A stretch of 64,000 bases of DNA from Erigeron canadensis. Lineage: Eukaryota; Streptophyta; Magnoliopsida; Asterales; Asteraceae. Made by a program: the position numbers and the translations under genes. The stretch spans positions 42,514,645 through 42,578,644 of the forward strand of contig NC_057763.1 of NCBI RefSeq assembly GCF_010389155.1. Reading direction: 5' to 3'. This document shows, in pieces, positions 1-12,782 of the stretch. The notes beneath the pieces were generated by a model, which was not told the DNA's origin, ran no database searches, and saw nothing but the letters and a program-made list of their open reading frames with translations. Position 1 is the first letter of the stretch, and every line of letters begins with the position of its first letter.

Positions 1-463
1 AATCGAAATTGCAATAGTAAAGAGGGGCTTGTCACAAACACCTATTTATGCCAAGAGGGTATATATTTATATGGAACTTTACTATAAGCGAATGAAAAAG
101 AAATTATGAATGTTTCCAATTTAATTAATTTGACATGCATGGCTCTACAAGAAAGATAAAAACTTTAATCTTTAGTACTCGAATGCCTTTTTTGCTTATG
201 AAATTAATGTTGTGGATGTGACATTTCACATTTTTGGCTACAAATAGTAAATGCGGTATCAAGATTAAAATCCAGGAAATCTAACTAAATGCATATGCGT
301 TAATCAGAAAGTTTAGGATTATTTTTTACTTTTTCTGCATACACTTCACATTCCAAATATGTTGTATATTGTATATGTAATAAAACTACCTTGGTTGAAT
401 AATGTATATGATATTTGATTTTGCAATGACATTAATTTGGTCATAAACTAAATGTAATAATTA
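1..463. other. Intergenic, AT-rich, no feature seen
   Basis: No coding potential, RNA gene or clear repeat boundary was recognised before the foldback element that starts at 464. Confidence 0.5.
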
Positions 464-852
464 GGGCTAAATGCGCTGAAATGCCTAATCACCAAAAGTT
501 ATTGTGTGCACGAACTCTAGGTCGGCTTTATTGTATTCAGGAAACTTGAAATTATGTTTATTGTGAACATAAAACGGATGTGGGACCGGTTACTTTACAT
601 AAAACTTGTTTATTTTCATGTATTTTTTTTATTGTGTGTATAAACTAATCCCAAAGAGTTATTGTGTGCATGTCACGTAAGCAATCAATAGGTCAACGTG
701 AAAGTGGTGACCGGCTAACTTCTTACCCGGTAACTTTTGTTTTTACTATGGGACGCTTGAACACGTTTCCTGAATACAATAAAGCCGACCTAGAGTTCGT
801 GCACACAATAACTTTTCAGGATTAGTTAACTCCATTCCGGCGCACTTAACCC
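464..852. mobile_element. Foldback MITE, Mutator-like, long inverted repeats
   Basis: The arms at 494-545 and 765-816 are a perfect 52-bp inverted repeat (it contains GTTATTGTGTGCACG). The similarity continues outward at lower identity: GGGCTAAATGCGCTGAAATG on the left pairs with the reverse complement of the sequence ending CGCACTTAACCC on the right, which puts the ends near 464 and 852. The flanks (TAATAATTA left, TTAACAATT right) look like a decayed 9-bp duplication, which would fit a Mutator-type element. The interior has a further partial copy of the GTTATTGTGTGCA motif near 658. No transposase is encoded, so the element is non-autonomous. Confidence 0.75.
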
Positions 853-2336
853 TTAACAATTAAGCACCTCTAATATATGTTTCAGTTCGCTTTTTCTCAT
901 CTATAAAAAACATTATTATGATATATGTTACATTTTACATCGTATAAAAAAAATGTCAGAATGTTTGATCGTCGCCAATTTGTTGGTTTGGTTTCTGTTC
1001 TCTTATGTTACTATGCATAATTATAACTCTAATTATTAGTTTACCGATCGAAGCCAAAGAATTATTTAACATTGGTAATCCCCTCATTTAATTATCTAAT
1101 CTCATCCTTTGATTCTATATGTGTTATGATTTCACGGTTAGGAGTAGGATTTATCATATATACCATAGGAAAAATGTATGCTTGTATAGTTTTCAGTTTT
1201 GTACGTCAGATCATAAAGCCCAGTCCAATAACAATCTGAATGGGCCTTTAGAAATGTTTGTCGAGATAAAGCCCGAGCTTAAATTTAGTCATGCACGACA
1301 CTCATGTCCTGAAAATTATATGACATAATGGACACATGGTCACATAAAAGATGAAGGTATGTCCACAATAAACGAAAGGCATAAAATGGTGATGCATTTT
1401 TCTGTTTATATTATATTTTAATTAATTTTTTTTATTATTACCTTTTACTTATATACTCGTTGTATTTTCAAATTTTGTACCATATATACAATATCTTTGA
1501 TTGGATTCTAGCAAAAAATATATATTAAAAAAGTCCAAAGAAAATAAACACTTGCTGGAATAGTCGCATACTAGGTAAAAGTACTGCACCTATACAAAAT
1601 TTGAAAGCTCAATGCGGGCATTGGTGATCCAGGTTTAAGTACGTATAATGGAATATCTAGACACCTAGGTGTTAAACATTCGTCAATGGGGTGATATTAG
1701 TTGAGTTTGTAGACGCTAACATAACTTGGGTATCACTTAATTTGTTCGATTAGCTTAAGACTTGGTTGAAAATTTGTCATTAAGAATGGGTAAAAAATCC
1801 ATAAATCTATAATGGTAAGACACCTAATTGCCTCCTAACACAAAATAGCTACAAGATTCAATGTGAAAAGCTTACACTTCCATATTGGAGCACATTATTA
1901 CATATTATTTTAAGGTATATGCTCCGACCTACAAGAAAGTTAGGTAAAAGTATATCTTATAGTTCTTAAAAATAAAAAAAAGTAAAAAAAACAAAAAAAA
2001 AAAAACATGAACGGGTACATAATGAAAATAACTACTTACGTAAATGTGACATTAGCTTTGTGCAGTATAACTTTTATAAATACCTTTTAAATACCAGAAG
2101 AGTGCCCTCTTGTGGCTTATATTTTTGATAAGCATTATAAATATAACTATAAGAGTGTCCTAAGCGTAGTAAAAGTGTATTAATTAGTTGTATGCGTATC
2201 ATAAAATTTAAGAGTGAGTTTTGATTTGAAAAATACAAACATTTCTTTTTTTTTGTTTGTTTTGTTGTGAACACATAGTGATATAGTTGGGATATATTGT
2301 TTCAAGGTGAGTCAAATGAGTGTCAATAACTCAATA
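853..2336. other. Intergenic, AT-rich, no feature seen
   Basis: Only short chance reading frames occur (for example 1119-1328 and 2074-2274). They are low-complexity and show no recognisable domain. A poly-A-rich stretch lies near 1970-2010. Confidence 0.5.
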
Positions 2337-2795
2337 TCTATACTATTGTATAAAACATTTTGTTCTTTTTAAAAATCTCAATTTATGATTTGAAGTAACT
2401 AAAATACCTATTATCTTTATTTACTAATTTTAAACATTCTTAGCTAATATACCTATAATATCTTTCAATTTCAACCACTCAATTTCTTCCCTCTCATCAA
2501 AATCTCAACCACTCATTTTTTTTCTCTTTCCTCCATAAATCATGTTATTCATCTAATTCTTTCAAAATCTTTTATCTCAAAAACCGTATATCGATAAAAA
2601 TTGTATGGGTGTTCTTAAAATTTCATGATTTTTCATTAGAGATGTCATTCGATATACTTTTGACGAATTTTTAAATTCGAGGGCGGAGCCCAGATAGCTA
2701 AGGCATTTGGCTATCACACTCTATAACCTATCACCTCTTATGACCTATCACCCCTGTCATCTCACCGCCGTAATGCGCGGACATTTTCCCTTGAA
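2337..2795 (+). mobile_element. Helitron-like non-autonomous element (family 2, copy 1)
   Basis: It begins A|TCTATACTATTGTATAAAA, like a Helitron 5' end, and ends in a GC-rich imperfect hairpin (CCGCCGTAATGCGCGG, about 2765-2780), which is usual near Helitron 3' ends. A clean CTRR|T terminus is not visible. A homologous copy in the opposite orientation lies at about 14700-15095; both share the 19-nt word TTTTATCTCAAAAACCGTA (reverse complement in the second) and neighbouring sequence. Boundaries are approximate at the 3' side. Confidence 0.5.
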
Positions 2796-4513
2796 TACCA
2801 AAATGTAAGAGGATCTTAACATAAAGTTTAGGTTGCACACAACGTCCTCTTAAATTAGTAAAATCACATTGGGGAAACTTCTTTAAAAAATAAATATCAA
2901 CATACAAGTCATTTATATGGTTATTTGAGCCAGTAAATTATATAAATCTGTTGAACAACAAAGACTAAAAAGTTTAAAGTTGACCATAATTTACAAAATA
3001 AGAAAAAGATAATGACATTAGAGTAATGATAACACTACCGTTAAATCTTTGAGGTGAGTCGTGGCCAACTACCCTTTCCCTATTAGGAGTCATGTCAATG
3101 AATGGATCCATAATCACTTGCTGAAGGCTGAATAGCATATTCGTTCTAGAAGTGGGCCTGGTGGCTAATTTGGCAAATTTTATTAATTGTGGGGCAAAAA
3201 TCTCAACATCATAAACCATATTACACTATTAAATGTGTGGTCGTTATGTGTGGCAAAAAGCTGTATCGTTTACAGGTATCCCACTAAAGTCGACATGTCC
3301 ATCATATCAACATCACGTTACAAATCAAGATGCTGGTCATCATAATTAAAATTTGTTGCATTAGTACAACCATATCTTCCTACTTTTTAAACTTACTAGA
3401 TATGTATATAGATACATGTATTAAGAGTTGCACTTCATGCATAAGAGGTTGCACTTTGTATACTGATTTTTGTTAGTTCACTTTGACATGATCATTTGAT
3501 TTTGATTTTATAGGTTTGCCACTATATATAGTCTTATTGCTTAATGTGTAATCATTTGACAGTTTAGTTTTTGCAGATTAATAGCCAAGGTTCTTGTGTA
3601 TGTAAGATTACAAACAAATAATAATGAGGGTAAGCCTTTTATAGCCTTAGCAGTTAAAGTTCTAAGTTGTTTCTAGTTTGTATATTTTATTGCTTTTCTA
3701 GATCGTGTATGCTTGAATACTAGAAGCTTGTTAGTGTTCCTTGTTAATTATTAATATATATAATTTTGTGCCGTTCAAGAAAAAAAATAATGAGGGTATG
3801 CCACTGATGGTGATTGAGCTCAACAAGTCATTCACAACCTCGCTCTCTCACTCACGCCTGTACTGGAATCGTATGTCCTACCAATCTATCCCATTCTTCG
3901 TAGTATATCTGACAAAGCCGGAGTTACTATTCTACTAGTTACTAACGGAAATTTACTTATGGTGAATGAAGTTCAATTAACTACTGTACTTTATAAAGAA
4001 TCAAAACATTTTTCTTAGTAAATTCCTTGAATCTCAACCACAATGATGATTTAGGAATCAGGTTCATGTATGATCCAAATTGTCACAACCTGACAATATA
4101 AAAGATATCATTTTCAACCTTAAATGTAACATGTTTACATTCACTGAATTTTAACACCTCATAGAATCAATATGGCCCTAGTATAGTACTATTATATGTA
4201 TTTGTCACTTTGCAAATCATTAAATCTCATGTAGACAGTCCGGATATTATCTCTATTGGAAACAAGTAGTACAGTATATATCCCTCGAATATATACCTGC
4301 ATTACAAATATATTATCAAGATACAAACTTTAATATTTTACATCGGACGTTCCATGACTTTTGTGATAGAACTCCACGAAAACCAAAAGAAAACGCTAAC
4401 AAACCTCTATAGTAGTGTCTATACAACATTGAAAACTCATTATTGCAAGCCTATAAACATATTTTTTGAAACTACAATACTAACAAAGATACCGTGACAC
4501 CTCCCCAAGAACC
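2796..4513. other. Intergenic, downstream of the JAR1-like gene
   Basis: No gene was recognised. An 81-codon minus-strand frame (2974-3219) has fairly balanced composition but matches no domain I know, and I do not call it a gene. The segment directly left of 4514 should hold the 3'UTR and polyadenylation region of the JAR1-like gene. Confidence 0.4.
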
Positions 4514-7500
4514 CTAACCAAAAGATGTACTCACATAACTTTTCACAACACTGGTGCAAAGTATTTGCAACACTTTGTGATTAACAGGGCCAACACATCG
4601 TGGTGTCTTGAACTGGTTCAAGGTGCATCCCAACCCAACATAGTGATCCAAAATCTTTTGAAACGCCCCTTTTTTCAAGACCTTGAGCTCCAGGGGTCCA
4701 ATAGCATGGACCTTCCTCGAGCTCACATAACCAGCATCAACAAATGCCGAGTCCAAACAATTGCAACATTCTTGAAGTGTCTCCTCGCTTGCTTCACCAC
4801 TTACTTCCCAAAAAATCACATAATGTCCCGGATCAGACGATATGTCAACTTGACTCGTAAAGTCAACCACCTCTAGTTTTTCAGCTGCCAACAACTTGGC
4901 TGCCGCTTCAACAGATAATTGTAAATCTTTCTCAGTGTTCTTGTCTATGTTTATTGTTGGCATTAGGTTTCTTCTACAAACAAATTGGAGTTCTGGGGTG
5001 GAGTTGTGGAACCCAGCAACCTTAACAACATCCCCTAGCCTATATCGATACAAGCCTGCATCCAAAAATTCAAATAGTCAATTACCTATGAAGCTTGGAA
5101 TGTTGATGTCAGAAACATAATGCTCCTACATTAATTGTGCTTTCACGGGATGTGCCTGATGTGGTACCACGACTACCACTACTAGACATCATATATAAAG
5201 TAACTTAACACCAAATTAAGGACAAGGATAAAAGTTGGGCCCAATCTTATGAACCCTACCCACATGGAAAGCACATTGAGTGGAAATTGAATGTGTACCA
5301 CATTCTAATAAAAATCCAATCTAACAAAGCCAAACTCCCCGTTTACGAGGCATGAGGTTATTTGTACCCCATCGAAGTTTCTCTCTCAATTTTCAGCATT
5401 ACTTGGTAAGAAATGAAGATATAAAATGGTTGGTGATTTGAAGGCAAAGTTATTAAAAACCATGATACTGTTTGCAAATCACTTTGGGTTATGTACAATT
5501 CATACTAGTATGAACAGACACATCAAAGGTCAGCACAACGTAAAAATAGAATGGTTCACGATTCATGTTCCTGATCATAACTTTATCCATGCACACACAT
5601 AAACAACGCCCACGTTAAAATATGTTGAATAAAAGCAAGATTACATTTGGTACCTGCAAAGTTGGTGACAACGACCTCATACTCTTCCCCGACCTCGACA
5701 TCGGTCAAACCAACTGGTCTTGGCTCGACAAGGACCAATGCAGACTCGGGTTCATTGGGGTCTTGGATAGCCACACGAGCCTCTCTCAATGGTATGAACT
5801 CAAAATACCCGATGTTAGGAAGAACAGCAAAAGTAGCCATCTCAGGTGGATGGGTCGGGTTCACATTTGCTCCGATCCACCCTTCCGAAGACCCATAATC
5901 TGCACTCAATAATGGTATTCCACCAGCATAATGCCTTAGTTTTTTCAAATAAGGCTCCATGGATCCAGTCATGATCCCATAAATGTATTTCACATTAGGG
6001 AACAACTCCTCAATTAATCCATACCAGTTGCTCAAACCCAAACATTTTTCGTGAATTGTATATGCTAACTCAGGGTTCGGTTTCAAAATCTTGGCCATGG
6101 CAGTTTTGATTGTTGGAACTGTGATTCGGGTTGATAAAGTTCCGGTTTTTATGTCAGAACACAATTCTTCCCATATTAACTCAAAATTCCTGAAGGAATG
6201 CACGATGCTATGGGCAAAAGTAGAAGATACAACCTGAATTTCATCACGAAAAATGAGCCCACAAAGAAGGTGACAGTATAAAGACTGTTGAAAATCAGTC
6301 CCAAAAATGACTTCGTCCGGGCTACAACATGGGGTTTGCATCTGCTGCATTGTTTTCTTGAACTGTTCACTGCGGTATACATTAGTGGTTGCAGTGCCTG
6401 CTAATAAACCGCCTTTTGTTTTAAACTGTTTACTGCCATAAATAAAGCTCAAAGCTTTCCCATTTCCAATTGGAAATTCCCTACACATATAAGAAAATTG
6501 TAATAAGCCAGAGCCAATATAACAAGGTTGTAAAAGTTCAAGCTTGGATTACTATATTAATAAATATAATGTTGCACTATTTGTACCATGATGGTTTAAG
6601 GTTGCACTCAACAAAGTACAATATTATTGGAACAAAAATCAAATTTATAGAAAATATTCCCAAACCATGATAAAGTAGAGGAGTCTTCACGATCAAAGTC
6701 TCTGTCGGTAATTCTCTTAAGGAGGCAAGCGTGAACGTCTTATAAATGAGAAAATTATTCGTAGAGTTCAAATGGACACTTAATGCGAACAAAATAAAAA
6801 ATAAAAAACAATGTCCAAAGATTATCCTTCCAAATACTACTAATGCAAGAAGCCACCCTTACTACTATCAGTGGTAATGTCCTGTGTACTACTATTAATG
6901 TATTAGCATAAAAACTTCGGGTATTCATTCTGGTTGTAACTTCTTTAATTTGTAGACTTATACACCAACGAGAAACACACAAAAAATAAGATATAAAGGT
7001 TCAAGGGTATGCACGTGCATACCCTCTTTTTAACGTGGATTATCGGACCCTTCCCTAAGAGAAACTAAGGATTCCTTTACGGGCGAGCTGAGCGTGCTTT
7101 TGGAAATGTCACTTATTTATGATCATAGGTCACACGCAAGGAAAAGATGGTGCAAACTTTCCTAATTCCTGCCTAACCCGAAAAGGCCACCATTAATATT
7201 GTTGTCTATAGGCACGTTAACTAACATATGCAGTATCTTGTTAAGCTACAATAGAAATAATGTCGAACCGCCGATGAAAAAATTTATTAAGAAGATACAT
7301 CACCCAAAATATGATTAAAGTCCCTGGTTTCTACTAAAATCATGCACAAGCTAGATTCGTACCATAATGACATAAACTACAATTAAAAAAACAAGCATGC
7401 GTGTATAATATGACATCAATTAAGTTCGAAATGATTATCGATCTTTCGCCATACAAACTAACCTGTTTCTAAAGGCGAAAGAAGTTCGATAAATCTGCAT

Positions 7501-7955
7501 TGTTGTTTCAGTCAACTCATCATTGTAAGGCACAAACTTTCTCCTCCCTTGAGTAGTCCCAGAACTGTCAATATTGAACAGAACAATAATAAAAATCAGA
7601 ATTCACCAAAACAACTTTAATTAATGCATATAGTAAATAGCATAATAGCACGGAAATACCTTAAAGTCATAGTAGTAATTGGCTTGGTAGTGAGAATAGG
7701 CTCAGGTGCACCATCAACAATTTGTTGAATTAAAGGCTCAAGATCTTTATGTGTAACCAGAGGTACACAACAACTGTAACTTTCAGGGTCAGTTTTACCA
7801 TCAAGTCCCCATCTTTTTAAATATTCTGTTTCACAATTTTCTTGCAAAATTTTCTTTAGAGTTTCGGTTTGAACCCTTTTCGCATCTTTGGTCAAACTTT
7901 CGAATTCTTGAATCACTTCTTCAGGATCAAATCCTTTTTCCACCTTCTCCAACAT
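4514..7955 (-). CDS. JAR1: Jasmonoyl-amino acid synthetase, JAR1/GH3.11-like (GH3 family)
   Basis: This is an acyl-adenylate-forming GH3 enzyme that probably conjugates jasmonic acid to isoleucine in the cytosol, giving the active hormone JA-Ile. Four coding exons on the minus strand keep frame: 7955-7660, 7564-7463, 6480-5654 and 5055-4514, 1767 nt and 588 aa, within the usual GH3 size. The three adenylation motifs are present: SSGTTQG at about 99-105, YGSSEGW at about 328-334, and YRYRLGD at about 411-417. The start MLEKVE, the ATTNVYR segment, SNWYGLI, and the ending close to SYVSTSFG resemble Arabidopsis JAR1 as I recall it, more than the auxin-conjugating GH3 groups. The ATG at 7953-7955 lies 17 nt inside an exon that follows a leader intron. 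No frameshift or missing motif is seen. The family call is near certain; jasmonate specificity is inferred. Confidence 0.93.
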
Positions 7956-9125
7956 GATTTCTTGATCCTCCTATAAAAAATTTTATATACAAAGATTTAA
8001 CTATTTGATAAGTTATGACAAAAAGGTGAAGACTTTCATCAAGATAGGCAAAATCCGTATCATGAAATGAAAGATAAATAATACCCAGATTGAGAAAATT
8101 AATCAAAAGAGGTTGTTTAGCTCATATCAATGAAAAACAAGGAAAATAGATGGTTGACTTTATGTCAAAAAAAAAGTCAACTCAGGAAAGTATAATATCT
8201 ACTAGTAAATGAATCAACTGACAGATGTAATACTCCGTAGTTATTTCTAACTCATACATGCTTGAGGTGAATTAAAATAACACAGAAACAAGCTAACACA
8301 CATATATACATATACATACATATAATAACTGTATGTATATACTCAATATAAAATGATGGCATGAGAGCAACTGAGCAAGAATCTAAAAAGAAAAGAAAAG
8401 AGATTCAAAAAGTTGAATCTGAAATCAATACAAAAGTAGTATAATCTAAAAAGATTGAAGATTTAGTTACCAAGTAAAAAATGATGGCTGCTACAAGTAG
8501 TAGCGTGCTTCTAAAGGTAAATAAGAGATTATATATATGTGCCTAAAATAGCTAGTTTGGAGGACCGAGAATACAAACTTGATGGATTTGCGTTAGTTAA
8601 AAGAGCATATATGATGTTATATCCACTATGATCACCAGTAGAGGAGAAAAGAATCAAAGATGATAATGATCAAGAAACACACACACATACACAAACAGTC
8701 TGGATAGATTGTGTATAGTAAATAAAGGTTGAAATCTTGTGGGTCTCTCAAAATTGACCAAAAGGAATCTTCTTGATCTGGAAAATTGGCTCTAGAGAGA
8801 GAATTTACTTTTTTCTTCTTTTATAGATAGAAACTTTGAATCTTTAAAGAAAGAGAGATAAAGACAAGAATGGTGAGAGGGTGTTTTTTTTCTTTTTATC
8901 CTTTTACTATGGGCAAATTTACACTCACCAGCAAAATATCTGGGACTATTTCCATAAACATATAAAAAGATACAAAGTTAAGAATAGTGGGGGGTATACA
9001 TGTAGATTACAGAGAGAGAAGTGTGATATTGAAATACCTTTTGTTGAGTTGAGGCTTGAAAGTGTTTTCTTCTGATTTAATTTGCTTCGGTTTGTTGGGA
9101 AATATGGAAGAAAGGAAAGGAGTGA
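7956..9125 (-). other. 5'UTR with leader intron of the JAR1-like gene
   Basis: Reading the minus strand, an AAAAG|GTATTT donor at 9038/9037 and a TTTTTTATAG|GAGG acceptor at 7973/7972 would remove a leader intron of about 1065 nt. That leaves an untranslated exon of about 90 nt (about 9125-9038) plus 17 nt before the ATG. The splice sites are by inspection; another donor (CTTG|GTAACT near 8470) is possible. Confidence 0.5.
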
Positions 9126-9140
9126 GCAGTGAGGAAAGAT

Positions 9141-9160
9141 TCTAGCAGTATATATAGGCG
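9141..9160 (-). promoter_or_regulatory. TATA box of the JAR1-like gene
   Basis: The minus strand reads GCCTATATATACTGC, a good plant TATA box, about 25-30 nt before the proposed transcript start near 9120-9125. Pyrimidine-rich leader sequence (CTCACTCCTTTCC) follows directly. Confidence 0.55.
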
Positions 9161-9183
9161 ATTGGTTACTTAAATGAAATGAT

Positions 9184-9229
9184 TATATTGTCAATTTGTC
9201 ATACACTATATTGTCAATTTGTCATACAC
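9184..9229. repeat. Perfect 23-bp tandem duplication in the JAR1-like promoter
   Basis: The unit at 9184-9206 (TATATTGTCAATTTGTCATA plus CAC) is repeated exactly at 9207-9229, a few tens of bases upstream of the proposed TATA box. Each unit has a TTGTCA core twice. Any regulatory role is unknown. Confidence 0.85.
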
Positions 9230-9410
9230 TACATAGGATATACCACTTTTTCTTCTCTTTATCTTCCTTGAAAAAAACCATTTGGGTAACAATTAGCCGT
9301 ATTATTTAATGAACTATTATTATAAAGGAAAAGGAAAATAATGTTAAGTTTTTTATTTTTTGGAAAGGCAAAATGACGTAAATTTACTTGGTATAAGTAG
9401 AGTTTATATA

Positions 9411-9585
9411 GGTTTTAGGTAAAATAAAACAAGTATTAAAGTAAAATAAATAAAACAATAGGTTTCTTTTCTACCGTGCATTAATTGTTTCGTAAATCTT
9501 TGTGCATCAGTTTCATCATGATCTAATGGTCAAACTCTTATCTTATTTGTTTTACATTAATACTTGTTTTACACTACCCAACTCA
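9411..9585. mobile_element. MITE copy 1 (AAGTATTAAAGTAAAA family)
   Basis: The ends are inverted: AAAACAAGTATTAAAGTAAAA on the left pairs with TTTTACATTAATACTTGTTTT on the right. Homologous elements lie at about 16465-16668 and 18201-18386. The inner segments also agree (GTGCATCA, TGATCTAA). Exact ends of this copy are not fixed because no clear duplication flanks it. Confidence 0.6.
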
Positions 9586-10977
9586 TATATATATATATAT
9601 AATAGTACTAAAAACTAATATTATGATTTTATATCTTTATAAAAAAATAAAGAAGAACTGTTTTCAGAATTTGTTTTGAAAACTTTATGATATGACAAGC
9701 ACTAATTTTTTCTTAAAAAACTTTTATTCTAATTATGATGTCATATGATTTTTAATTTTATTTAAATGATATGATTTTCTTAAAAAACTTTATGATATGA
9801 AAACTTTTATTCTAAATAACCCGTTAAATGCCTAATAAAAGTCCTAATCCTTTTATTGATATGAAATGAGAAAGGTGATTTTTGTTGGAAACTTTGAGTC
9901 ATGATTCGATAGCGAAAGGTTTAAAATACGGAATAGTAAATTTTATATAAGTCGTTACATTATTGTTTCATAAAAAACTTTATATACATTTTTCTAATAT
10001 ATTTTTTTGTTCTAAAATTTTAATTAAGATATTCGTGTTGAATCCGGGTTGATTATTAATTGGTATGATTAGTATTAGCCTATTAGTTAAGATTTTTATG
10101 AACTTGTGTAATGTTAAGAATTATTTATATTAGCTAAGATTTGTAAGAACTTTTGTATCGTTAAGGATTAGTCAAAACTTATATAGAATAAATGTTAACA
10201 GGTTTCTTAATATGTCATAACATTTACACATGTTAATTTTCGTATCGTGACCATTTTTCTCCAAAAATAAAATGTTTAGTCCCATCATATTATGCTAATA
10301 CGTTCTATTGTTAGCAATCACCTTTTTCTAAATAACACATGGTTTTACCATTTACACATAACACTATTATCATTATTAATTTCCTTTTTTGTTGGAAATT
10401 AAAGTAAAAAGGTAACTCCTCATTTATATTCTACTTTATTTCGTTTATTATTCTTCTTGTTGGTTTATAAACAGAATGATATAAAGTAAATTGGTTTTAC
10501 ATTTATGGTTAAAGGGTTGTGCCAATGCACATCATATCATATCAGTAGTAGATAGCTGTTATAGATCTCCGATAGTCCGATGTATATTTCTAGAATTATC
10601 AAATAGTTTTTGTGAGCTTAATTAAGTTGTTGTAAGGAAAATTTGGCATAGCGATGATTGAGGATTTGATATAAACCAAGTTATTCGAGTTAATACTATA
10701 GATTTTAATGACTTCAGAAATATAATGGTCAAATTAACCTCCATTGTTCAAAAAGTGAGTACATGTATTAACACACAAATTCATCCATCATAGTTTAAAA
10801 TGTCTAAGGATTATATGTTTAATCGTCAGTTTCAAATCGCTTGTAGGAAAGTCTAAGTTTCTTAATTGGAACTGTGTTTCTTGCAACAAAAACGAGTGTT
10901 GATACAACAGATAAAATATTTTTGATCATTGTTCGTTTCTTTGAAATTCTAAAAGTATGAAGGTAATTAAATATGAG
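9586..10977. other. Intergenic, AT-rich, no feature seen
   Basis: There is a short (AT)n tract at about 9585-9602. Otherwise I see no coding potential and no repeat with defined ends. Confidence 0.5.
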
Positions 10978-10986
10978 ATCTTATAA

Positions 10987-12211
10987 GGGAAAATTACTAT
11001 AATGGTAAAATTTAAAGGCCTATATCCAAATATGGACACCTAAAATTTTGTTTACCACAATAGTCAAAACATTCTTACTATTTATCAATGTTAGTAAGAA
11101 ATGTCAATAACCAATTACATGATGACAAGTATTTTGTTGGATCCACATGTATACAAGTTTTTGTCATTTTCTCCTTTTTAAAATCTATAACTTTTTTATA
11201 AAGTTCCTTTTTATATATATATATTTTACAATGTTTTTATCTATTTTTGTTGGTTTTATAATTCCTTTTTACTCTCTTTTTCCTATTTATAAAATTTCTA
11301 ATCTTTTTGTACACTTTTTTTTATTTATACATAATTACATCCGGACAAATGGCTCACATACGCAAACCAAGTCCCATATATTGGTTAGTATTTCTAAATA
11401 TCACTTTTATATTTATATTTTCGTTTATCTGTAAAAATCTCTTGTTTATTTCAATTTTAGTTTCTACAAATGAATACATTCCAAAATCGACTTATTTAAA
11501 AAAGTTTAGTGATATCTCCACAACACAAATTAGCCATCCACAACAATCATTGCTTTACACAGTTGTACATTGTGTATCAGAATATATACATATGTTGTGA
11601 ATGACTAATTTTTGTTGTGAGGATATCACTTCCCCTAAAAAAATGGAATTAAGGTATCTTTTGTTTGTGATGATACAAATAGATATTTATAATAAATTCA
11701 AAATTTAAGTTTTATTTTAAATATTTTACGATTAGCTTAAAAAAAATAAAAAAATTTAACTACATTTTAAACTTTTTAAACCTTTTCTTGTATTACTACA
11801 TACAATAAACACATTTTTTTTTACTAACTCATTTTAAAAAATATATTTGGTAAAAATCACCATGAAACTAAAATAAACGTAAAATTTTTTACTAAGTGAA
11901 AATATATATGTATATAAAAATAGGATATTAACAATATTAACCAATTTATCCATCATTTGTCTAGAAAATACTAATAAAAAGTAATAAATACATGAAAAAG
12001 AGAGTAGATTACACTAAATATATATTTATACTAACAAAATATGAAGTCAAAGCTAATATAATATTGTGGAGCTCACTTAATGATACTTGTCATATTTTGA
12101 TTGATTATTTTTCTTTCTTACTAGGAATGTTAGGTAGTAAGGAGTTCATGATTAAAATGGTAAAAAAATTTTGTAGGTGTATAAAATTGGACATACTTGA
12201 CTAATTTTCCC
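10987..12211. mobile_element. Mutator-like element with long degenerate TIRs
   Basis: The left arm starts GGGAAAATTACTATAATGG. The right arm, read in reverse complement, starts GGGAAAATTAGTCAAGTATG. Both arms then share ACACCTA(A/C)AAAATTT, GTAAGAAA and ATGACAAGTAT, so the inverted repeats run roughly 170 bp with many differences. The left 9-bp flank is ATCTTATAA (10978-10986). The right flank reads ATCTTA (12212-12217) and continues as TAA at 14036-14038 once the Helitron at 12218-14035 is removed, giving a perfect 9-bp duplication. No transposase is seen; the short frames inside are AT-rich noise. A small MITE (11508-11630) sits inside. Confidence 0.75.
11508..11630. mobile_element. Small MITE inside the Mutator-like element
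   Basis: A 37-bp inverted repeat, with about six mismatches, joins 11508-11544 (starts AGTGATATCTCCACAACACA) and 11594-11630 (ends GTGAGGATATCACT). The 49-bp loop contains a second short inverted repeat. Superfamily is unclear because no convincing target duplication was found. Confidence 0.65.
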
Positions 12212-12782
12212 ATCTTATCTACCAATAAACTAAAACAGGATTGACATATTCTTGAAACGACACGTAGTTAATCTTTAATTGACACGTGTCCTTTTAATTT
12301 ATTGATTTTGTTAAATTAGCTTTTTTTGTTGTATATAAATTCAAATTAGCTTTTTTAGTTGTATATAAATTCAATTTCTTTATTAGATTTAAAATTAAAC
12401 TCTAACTCTTGGCTTTATTAATACAAAAGACATTATAACCTTATTTGATTAATCGTTTTTCATTAATAAATTGTCTTTTCTTCTTTTCTCAATTCTTCAA
12501 CTCTTATTGCTTATATTATGAAGACTTCAAAAATTCAAGTTTACAATCCGAAATCACAAGGCTATTTGTCATCATGCATCCACTATGCTTATAAGTTCCG
12601 ATTTTGATGTGCTTCTAAAAATTTAAGGTTAATCCAAAATTCTAACTAAATATATATTATATTTATCATTACTGTATATTATAATTTAGCTTTCGATCAT
12701 CAATTACCTTAATAACAATTTATTTTATACTCACGAATCATGTATGAGACATATTCAAATTTTCTTTATGATACAATCTATA

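Noticed and set aside
2974..3219. 81-codon minus frame starting MVYDVEIFAPQL
   Set aside because: Reads somewhat like protein, but I recognise no family and see no flanking exons or promoter.
4565..4876. Plus-strand 103-codon frame
   Set aside because: Antisense shadow of the last JAR1-like exon.
5622..5912. Plus-strand frames of 96 and 83 codons
   Set aside because: Antisense shadows of the large JAR1-like exon.
11147..11600. Two overlapping F/Y/I-rich frames
   Set aside because: Translation of AT-rich Mutator-like element interior plus a MITE; no domain.
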